Origin: CAZFYZ01 sp964523735
GTDB taxonomy: Bacteria > Armatimonadota > UBA5829
NCBI GenBank assembly: GCA_964523735.1
Contig: CAZFYZ010000014.1
Location: 1 to 47,390 of the forward strand
Direction of reading: 5' to 3'
Length of the DNA stretch: 47,390 nucleotides
Under the pieces are notes generated by a model. It was not told where the DNA came from and made no database searches. It saw only the letters and a program-made list of their open reading frames with translations. This document shows, piece by piece, positions 23,375-29,702 of this stretch (the first letter of the stretch is position 1; each line of letters opens with the position of its first letter). The translations under genes were made by a program, and so were the position numbers.

Positions 23375-26300
23375 CTAGTCCTTGAGCTTGTTCACCGCCA
23401 ATGCGCGGATCACTCTGCTCAGTTTGCCATCGACCAGCTCGCAGGAGCTGATGCCCGTGACGTCCACATAGGCGCCCGCGGCATAGATGGTCCCACCAGT
23501 CACCTTGACAGTGACCGCGGAGCCATCGTTCAGGTAGAACTCAGCAGCGTCGGGCGACACCACTATGCCGGTGGTTCTCACCAGCATACCGATGTTGTTG
23601 ACTCCCGCAGCGCCATCGATTCCCGCCTGCAGGCCGGCCGGCCCGCCGCCGAGGGCCTTGTTGGTCATACCAAGCGGATCGACCGTGTAGGTGCCGCTGG
23701 TCTGTAGAAGAGAAGCGTCGATGTAGCGCTCGCCGGTTGCGGCATCTGTCTTGATGATGCCCTTCACCGTCAGCAGCGTGTCGACAGCGGGCATACCAGC
23801 CGACGTCCTTACCTGAATGCCGTTCGTGCGACCAGCGTCCTCAACATAGAACGCATCGGCGAATACTGCCGTGACAGAAACCTGTCCGGTTCCCACAGTC
23901 GTCCCATCGGCAGTGTTCTTGATCTCTGAGATCAGAATGGGAGTCACCGGCATGCTCAGGATGCATATCTGCTGAGCCTGGCTGCTGGTATAGCACGGAC
24001 CGCTGAAGATCGTGCTGGCATCGGCCAGACTGAAGATCTTGAACTCGCTGGTATTGCCGGCCACCCGGTACAGTTTGCCGTTGAATGCCGTGATGCCTAT
24101 AGCGGAGTTGTTACCATAGGCCCAAGGGGTTATCGTATAGTCGGGTGCCATCTTGTAGACGACATTATGGTTGGCGGCGATGTAAAGGTCGCTGCCGACC
24201 CAGCACAGGCTCGTTAGACCACCCACGGGAGCAGCAACAATCGCGGCCGTGCCAGCGGCAGTGTCCCAGGCCAGCAGCTCACTGCTTCCGAACGTAACGA
24301 CATAGGCAAGACCGTCAGGGCCGAACTTGATGCCGTAAGGGTTACCGCCAATCGTGGTGCTGGGACCTGACTGCGCGCCGGTCTCCGGATCGAAGGCGGC
24401 GGCGTAGCCGTAATAGTCGCACAACCAGAGCTTGCCCTCGTGCCAGGCAAGGTCACTGACGAATGTCGTGCTGCCGCTGGTGATGAAGTTCAAGTTGATG
24501 GGTGTGCCATCGGCCTTGTACTTAGACACACCGTTCAGGCCGCCAACATACACGTTGCCGTCGCCGCCCTGGATGACTGCAACCGGACCACTTCTAGTGA
24601 CAAACGTCCCTGCGTACTCTCCGTCCAAGGTGAACTTCCACACTTCGCCCTTATCGTAAGCCGTAACCAGCACGTACTCACTTCTCGGCCCGATCCGATA
24701 GTTGGCGCCCTTGATGCTGCTCGGCATCATACCCGGAGCATAAGCCCTGGCCTTCAGCGTCAGGTCGTGGTCCACGTTAACAGGTCCAGTGTAGACCGTG
24801 CTGGTATCAGTGGGATCGCTGCCGTTGGTCGTATAGTAGATCGTGGCGCCAGGGGTCGCGCAGTCGATGGTGACCAGCTGGGCCGAGTCGAACATCGCGC
24901 CGTCGGGACTGAACGTCGGGGCGTCAGCCACTCCAGCGTCCGCAACGTTGGCTATGCAGATCTGCTGAAGATTGTTGCTCGGGCAGGTGTCGAAACCGAT
25001 CAGGTTGCCTTCGTCCACACCATACGTGTAGAGGCTTGCTCCAATCGCGCTGTAGAGCGTACCGTTGCCGATCGTGATACCCACTGCACCGGCAGGCTGA
25101 GCGATCCACGTCGACAACAACCCCATGTTCTCGTCCCATTGGTAGATGTTGCCCTGGCTGGTGCTAATGTATAGATACTGGCCGACCCATTCCAGTCCGC
25201 CCGCGTTCTCGAGCGCCGGGAACATGATCGTCTGCGTCTCGCCGGTTGTTGTGTCCCACGCCAAGACATCCCCGCTTGTCCAGAACGCCACATAGCAGCG
25301 TCCGTCGGGACCGAAGGCCAGGCCGTAAGGATTGGTCGAGAAGGAGTTCGTCTCGTCCGTAGGCCATGTTATAGCAGGCCCGGTCTGACCACCGGTCGCA
25401 GGGTCATATGCGCTGGTGAACTGGTCCCACGTTGTCAGCCAGAGCTTGCCATCGTGCCAGGCGAGATCCGTCACCATGGCGGTGGTTGTTATCAGCGAAG
25501 CGTTAATCAGTGAGGCATCCGGACCGTACTTGGCAACGCCCGTCGTCGTGCCGACATAGATGTTGCTGTCTTCGCCTTGGAGCACCGCCACTGGCGGGCT
25601 GGCCAGGCCGGTGATGAACGAGCCAATGTACAGGCCTTCAAGGGTGAACTTCTCGATAGTGTCACCGACAGCGCCGTTGTACCCGGCCGCAAGCACTACC
25701 GTTGGCTGGGTGCCAATCACGTAATCGGCGGACGCTGTGTCGCTGGGCGCACTGCCTGCCTTGTAAGCTTTGGCTTTCAGCCGCATGTTGTGATCAACAA
25801 CGATCGGCACGGCGTATAGCAGGCTAGTCTCGGTCGGCTCGCTGCCATCCGTCGTGTAGTAGATAGTTGCGCCGGGAGTCGCGCTTGTGATCGTGACATT
25901 CCTCGCACTGCTGTAGTGGCCGCCCGCGAGGTCGAATGTTGGAGTCTCTGCATTGCGGATGACGCATATCTGCTGAATGGTGCCTTCTGGCAGATAGGCA
26001 AAGTAGATCAGGCTGGCGTCGGCCAGGCTGTACGTGTTAAGCGTGCCATATACGCCGCAGTAGAGCTTGCCATTATCGATGGCGATTCCAATGCATCCGC
26101 CAGGCCCGGTAGCCCACGGCTGCAAACCAGCAGCCTGGCTCCATTTGTAGATCTGGCCGGCGTCGTTGCGACAGATATACATGTCGCTGCCGTTCCAGTC
26201 GAGGCTGGTCAGATTGCCACCAGGCGAAACGATCAGTTCAGTGGCATTGGTGGTCGTGTTCCACGCCCACACGGTACCTTCCGCAGTGTCCAGTTCATAG

Positions 26301-26791
26301 AAGCAGACATAGCAGCGTCCGTCCGGGCCGAACCCTATACCATAAGGGTTATTGCCGATGCCCGTCCAACTAATGCTTGGGCCCGACTGCTGACCCGTGG
26401 TCACGTCGTAGGCCGCAACCGTGCCACCCCAAGTGGCGAGCCAAAGCTTGCCATCGTGCCAAGCCAGGTCGGTCACCAGGTCACCAGTCCAGATGTAGTC
26501 CTGGGTAATAACTTCCCCCTCAGGACTGCACAAGGTTACGCCACTGGTGGTGCCCACGTAGATGTTGCTGTCTCCACCCTGCACAACTGAGATGGGTGCA
26601 CTGGACAACCCCGTTACGAAGGGCGGGACGGTATAGGCACCGCCTGTGGTGAAGCGCTCTACTCTGTCGCCAAGGCCGTAGTTCGTCACCAACACACTAT
26701 CGGCTTGGGCGAGGGAAACCGCTCCCACAAGGCAAGCCACAGTCAGAACAAAGAGTGACAAAGCTCTTGACGATCCAATCAACCTAGACAT
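23375..26791 (-). CDS. Secreted protein with three beta-propellers, two chitobiase-C-like spacers and tandem OB-like tail
   Basis: The product is 1138 residues from the ATG at 26791; an in-frame ATG further upstream would put 23 residues before a normal signal peptide (ending SLAQA). Propeller units lie at about 31-279, 364-615 and 704-945, each with the pattern VxQGxDxNxYVG, VTDLAWHxGKLWL, NPYGxxFGPDGxxYV, LxxLxWxGxDLYI and GIxxxxGKLY. Between them, chitobiase C-terminal-like spacers (about 282-361, 622-701) carry ATIYYTTxGSxPTxTS. Residues about 952-1132 are two OB-like repeats (FYVEDAGRTNGIQVR; FYLNDGSAVTVKV). There are no catalytic motifs, so this is probably an extracellular binding or scaffold protein. 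Each propeller corresponds to the entire mature PEP-CTERM protein encoded next door (27233-28129). Confidence 0.88.
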   Translation of the reverse strand: MSRLIGSSRALSLFVLTVACLVGAVSLAQADSVLVTNYGLGDRVERFTTGGAYTVPPFVTGLSSAPISVVQGGDSNIYVGTTSGVTLCSPEGEVITQDYIWTGDLVTDLAWHDGKLWLATWGGTVAAYDVTTGQQSGPSISWTGIGNNPYGIGFGPDGRCYVCFYELDTAEGTVWAWNTTTNATELIVSPGGNLTSLDWNGSDMYICRNDAGQIYKWSQAAGLQPWATGPGGCIGIAIDNGKLYCGVYGTLNTYSLADASLIYFAYLPEGTIQQICVIRNAETPTFDLAGGHYSSARNVTITSATPGATIYYTTDGSEPTETSLLYAVPIVVDHNMRLKAKAYKAGSAPSDTASADYVIGTQPTVVLAAGYNGAVGDTIEKFTLEGLYIGSFITGLASPPVAVLQGEDSNIYVGTTTGVAKYGPDASLINASLITTTAMVTDLAWHDGKLWLTTWDQFTSAYDPATGGQTGPAITWPTDETNSFSTNPYGLAFGPDGRCYVAFWTSGDVLAWDTTTGETQTIMFPALENAGGLEWVGQYLYISTSQGNIYQWDENMGLLSTWIAQPAGAVGITIGNGTLYSAIGASLYTYGVDEGNLIGFDTCPSNNLQQICIANVADAGVADAPTFSPDGAMFDSAQLVTIDCATPGATIYYTTNGSDPTDTSTVYTGPVNVDHDLTLKARAYAPGMMPSSIKGANYRIGPRSEYVLVTAYDKGEVWKFTLDGEYAGTFVTRSGPVAVIQGGDGNVYVGGLNGVSKYKADGTPINLNFITSGSTTFVSDLAWHEGKLWLCDYYGYAAAFDPETGAQSGPSTTIGGNPYGIKFGPDGLAYVVTFGSSELLAWDTAAGTAAIVAAPVGGLTSLCWVGSDLYIAANHNVVYKMAPDYTITPWAYGNNSAIGITAFNGKLYRVAGNTSEFKIFSLADASTIFSGPCYTSSQAQQICILSMPVTPILISEIKNTADGTTVGTGQVSVTAVFADAFYVEDAGRTNGIQVRTSAGMPAVDTLLTVKGIIKTDAATGERYIDASLLQTSGTYTVDPLGMTNKALGGGPAGLQAGIDGAAGVNNIGMLVRTTGIVVSPDAAEFYLNDGSAVTVKVTGGTIYAAGAYVDVTGISSCELVDGKLSRVIRALAVNKLKD

Positions 26792-26824
26792 TCTTACTAT
26801 TCTCCTCTCTCTCATCACTACAGG

Positions 26825-26863
26825 CTCAGCCAGTCCCACGGCTGAGTCTTGCGAAATCACACT
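26825..26863 (-). other. Leader stem element, copy 3
   Basis: In the 196-nt leader of the three-propeller gene, the minus strand shows GTGTGAT, GCAAGA, then a perfect 7-bp stem CTCAGCC/GGCTGAG with an 8-nt loop, arranged like the elements at 6728-6769 and 7753-7790. Confidence 0.3.
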
Positions 26864-26993
26864 AACCCATTCCGACGCTAGACGCTACTCTGCTATCCGG
26901 CTACACCCCCTTGCTGACAGCCCTACGAAACATCAGAACACATTCGAACGCTCACGACACCTGTCACGTTCGGCAGGCAGGTGCTACATTAGG

Positions 26994-27022
26994 ATTATGG
27001 GTCACGTCAGCCTTGTTGTCAA
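26994..27022 (-). promoter_or_regulatory. Sigma70-type promoter for the three-propeller gene
   Basis: On the minus strand: TTGACA (27017-27022), a 17-nt spacer, and CATAAT (26994-26999); start near 26987. Of the 441-nt gap 26792-27232, the part 27023-27172 shows nothing I can assign. Confidence 0.78.
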
Positions 27023-27172
27023 GTGCTCTTTTGGGCATTTGTCACTCTTTTTGTTGCCTCTAACTCCATATAGAACCTGAATGCGGCGCTATGACCGAGG
27101 CAGTAGAGAGACGTTCGACAGTGGCCCATAGCTGGGTATCCACAATCGCAATGACCAAACCGGGGTGAATGT

Positions 27173-27199
27173 GTCGGGGCGGAAGCAGACCGCCCCGAC
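27173..27199 (-). terminator. GC-rich hairpin 3' of the second PEP-CTERM gene
   Basis: A perfect 10-bp stem, GTCGGGGCGG/CCGCCCCGAC with a 7-nt loop, lies 33 nt after the stop of 27233-28129. It differs by only one paired position from the stem following the other PEP-CTERM gene. No T-run follows. Confidence 0.62.
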
Positions 27200-27232
27200 C
27201 TGAGGTTGTAGATATAGCTCTGCTGAACGAGC

Positions 27233-28129
27233 TTAGCTTCTTCTGCGGCGGGCGAAGCCGACGAGACCAGCAGCACCAGCCGCGAGAGCCAGTAAGCTGG
27301 AGGGTTCGGGCACTGCAACGCAGATCTGCTGCACCTGACCGCTGATCGCGGAGATGTCCATGTCGAACACGGTGCTGCCGTCAGCCAGGCTGAACGCCTT
27401 GAGCTGGCCAGTGTTCGAGGCTGCGCGGTAGAGAGTGTCACCGTAGATGGCGATACCAAGACCCGATGTGTTACCCTGGGCCCATCCGACCAATCCGGTC
27501 CCTGGCACGTACTTGTAGACCCACGTCGAGTTGCCACCGACGTAGAGATCGTTGCCATTCCACGCCAGACTCATAAGCGCATCGTTCGCGTCACCGATCT
27601 TAGCGGTAGCGATCTCAGTTGTTGTGTTCAAAACGGTATCCCACGCCAGAAGTTGGCCACTGCCCATTGTAGCCACATAGACAAGGCCGTCGGGCCCGAC
27701 CTTGATGGCGTACGGATTGCCGGCGATCGTGGTGCTGGGGCCGGACTGCAGGCCAGTCGCGGGATCGTAAGCAGCAGTGTGGCCATAGTAGTCGGTCAAC
27801 CACAGCTTGCCGTTGGCCCAAGCCAGGTCCGCCACAGCGGTGACTCCGGTGATGAGATTGTCGTTAAGGAGTGTGCCATCCACGGCGTATCTGGAGACGC
27901 CGCCGGCATTGGCGAAGTTGCCGCCACCGACATAGATGTAGCCATCTGCTCCCTGAATGACAGCTACGGGCTTGTTCGTCGGAGTAGCGAACGTGCCGAT
28001 GTACGACCCGTCCATCCCAAACTGCTCTACCTTGCCGCTATCGTAGCAGGCGACCAAAATGGACTGGGCCCAGACGCTGGAGCAGCACGCAACCAGCACA
28101 ACGAGTGTCAAACACAAGATCTTGGACAT
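27233..28129 (-). CDS. PEP-CTERM sorting-domain protein with one beta-propeller
   Basis: The product is 298 residues. The ATG at 28129 has AAGGAG 7 nt upstream, and the signal peptide ends at VWAQ (residue 22). The mature region (about 23-270) is a single NHL/SMP30-like propeller: VIQGADGYIYVGGG, VADLAWANGKLWLTDYYGH, NPYAIKVGPDGLVYVAT, LLAWDTV, LMSLAWNGNDLYVGG. The C-terminus VPEPSSLLALAAGAAGLVG plus RRRRS is a PEP-CTERM signal handled by exosortase in family members. The same propeller occurs three times in 23375-26791 and once in 19405-23268, so this gene may be the single-domain source or a reduced relative. It is probably extracellular or matrix-associated. Confidence 0.9.
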   Translation of the reverse strand: MSKILCLTLVVLVACCSSVWAQSILVACYDSGKVEQFGMDGSYIGTFATPTNKPVAVIQGADGYIYVGGGNFANAGGVSRYAVDGTLLNDNLITGVTAVADLAWANGKLWLTDYYGHTAAYDPATGLQSGPSTTIAGNPYAIKVGPDGLVYVATMGSGQLLAWDTVLNTTTEIATAKIGDANDALMSLAWNGNDLYVGGNSTWVYKYVPGTGLVGWAQGNTSGLGIAIYGDTLYRAASNTGQLKAFSLADGSTVFDMDISAISGQVQQICVAVPEPSSLLALAAGAAGLVGFARRRRS

Positions 28130-28233
28130 AGTAGTTCTCCTTCCTTTTCCGCCGATCTGTGGTGTGTGCTATGCACATCATTTTCCGGCCACACGCGATG
28201 TCCCCCGCGCTGTTGTTGGCAAAGCACACTCGC

Positions 28234-28262
28234 AGTATGGCCCATGATTGCCTGATTGTCAA
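28234..28262 (-). promoter_or_regulatory. Sigma70-type promoter for the propeller PEP-CTERM gene
   Basis: On the minus strand: TTGACA (28257-28262), a 17-nt spacer, and CATACT (28234-28239); start near 28227, leader about 98 nt. A TGTGC-TAT-GCACA inverted repeat at 28165-28177 lies within the leader. Confidence 0.78.
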
Positions 28263-28331
28263 GTGTCTTTGTGTGCGTTTATCATCTTTTCTTTGCTTGT
28301 CTGTCTGTTGACCCTTGACGCGACAAGCAAG

Positions 28332-28343
28332 TTGTGTGCACAA
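28332..28343. promoter_or_regulatory. Inverted repeat upstream of the MFS transporter gene
   Basis: TTGTGTGCACAA has arms TTGTG/CACAA around TG and lies about 64 nt before the transporter ATG. It resembles the repeat at 28165-28177 on the other side of the divergent region. It is a possible shared operator; I could not fix a confident plus-strand promoter here. Confidence 0.35.
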
Positions 28344-28406
28344 TGATACGGACGAGGCGCGTGCGGATGAAAGAGGTTGCACGCATGCCAGGAGGCTAGA
28401 GGCATC

Positions 28407-29693
28407 ATGAATGAACGGGCAACGTCCCGTATAGGGAAGTTCAGGTGGGTCATCCTGGCCCTGCTTTTTATCGAGACCGTGCTCAACTACACCGACTTGC
28501 AGACGCTGTCGGTGCTCGCACCCGAACTCGAGAAGAAGATTGGCCTCGACGAGAATGCCTACTCGATGGTACTCGAGGTCTTCCTAGTCACCTATCTGGT
28601 CTCGTTTATGATGGGCGGCTGGGTCCTCGACAAGCTGGGCGTCCGCAAGGGAATGGCCCTTGCGCTGACGTGGTGGTCGCTTGCCGAGATCGCTCACGGG
28701 TTCGTCCACAACCCCACGCAACTGGCCATCTGCCGGGGGTTGTTCGGTTTCGCTTATCCTGGCGCGTATCTCGCGGCGGCTAAGGCGGTGTCCGAGTGGT
28801 ATCCTGCCCGCGAGAGAGCCCTCGGAACGGCAGCATATACGGCAGGAGCAACTGTGGGCGCGACAATCGCTCCACCGCTGATCGCCGCGCTGACGCTCTC
28901 GTTCGGGTGGCGTTACTCTTTCATACTGGCCGGACTGGCCGGTCTTGTGTATCTCGCACTGTGGCTCGCCCTCTACCGCGCCCCCGAGGAGCACAAGATG
29001 CTGGGCGAGACTGAAAGAGCCTATATCCTGGCGGGAAGATCCGAGGGGGTCGAAACCACCGAGGACACGGAGAGACTGGGGCTGGGCTACATACTCAGCC
29101 GGCGGAAGTTCTGGGGAGTGGCCCTGGGACGCGCTATCGGCGACAACCCCTGGATATTCTTCGTCCTCTTCGTGCCCACCTTCCTGAACTCGGCCCATGG
29201 ATGGAGCCTGGCAAGCGTGGGCCGATACCTCTGGATTCCGTTTGTGTTCGCGGACATCGGGACCGTCGGCAGCGGCTGGCTGTCGGGGTACCTGGTGAAG
29301 CGGGGAATGCCAGTGCTCAGAGCAAGGCTCCTGCTGGCCGGTATCGCGGTCGTGATCCTGACTCTCCAGTTCACGCTGGGCTACGTGACCGGGCTGGCCG
29401 GCATCATAGCCACGCTCTGCGTGATGATGATGTGCGCGACCACGTGGCTTGTCAACGTCGGCACTATTCCTGTTGACGTCTTCCCCAAGCGGATCGTCGC
29501 ACGGGTCGTTGGTCTCTGCACTGTGGGGTCGATCGCCGGCAGCCTCGTCTTTGTGCCGTTCGTCGGGCGAATGCTAAAGGCAGGAAACTACCACCTACTG
29601 TTCGGTGTAATGTCGGTCCTGCCGATCGCCGCGTTTGTGGTGCTGAGAGCGTTGATCGGCAAGACCACATCAGAGGATAAGGCCGCAGGCTAG
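28407..29693 (+). CDS. MFS transporter, ExuT/ACS (hexuronate or organic anion:cation symporter) type
   Basis: The product is 428 residues. The ATG at 28407 has AGGAGG 11 nt upstream; an in-frame ATG ten codons earlier lacks this. About twelve hydrophobic segments are visible, with the anion:cation symporter-like N-terminus (RWVILALLFIETVLNYTDLQ), GWVLDKLGVRKG after TM2 (the MFS loop 2-3 motif), RGLFGFAYPGAYLAAAKAVSEW in TM4, and FGWRYSFILAGLAGLVYLALW. The family moves hexuronates, sugar acids or carboxylates into the cell with H+ or Na+. It is the only obvious uptake gene beside the large hydrolase locus, so it may import its products (inference). It is convergent with the M16 peptidase gene (9 nt apart). 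Confidence 0.92.
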   Translation: MNERATSRIGKFRWVILALLFIETVLNYTDLQTLSVLAPELEKKIGLDENAYSMVLEVFLVTYLVSFMMGGWVLDKLGVRKGMALALTWWSLAEIAHGFVHNPTQLAICRGLFGFAYPGAYLAAAKAVSEWYPARERALGTAAYTAGATVGATIAPPLIAALTLSFGWRYSFILAGLAGLVYLALWLALYRAPEEHKMLGETERAYILAGRSEGVETTEDTERLGLGYILSRRKFWGVALGRAIGDNPWIFFVLFVPTFLNSAHGWSLASVGRYLWIPFVFADIGTVGSGWLSGYLVKRGMPVLRARLLLAGIAVVILTLQFTLGYVTGLAGIIATLCVMMMCATTWLVNVGTIPVDVFPKRIVARVVGLCTVGSIAGSLVFVPFVGRMLKAGNYHLLFGVMSVLPIAAFVVLRALIGKTTSEDKAAG

Positions 29694-29702
29694 CGTGCCA
29701 GC

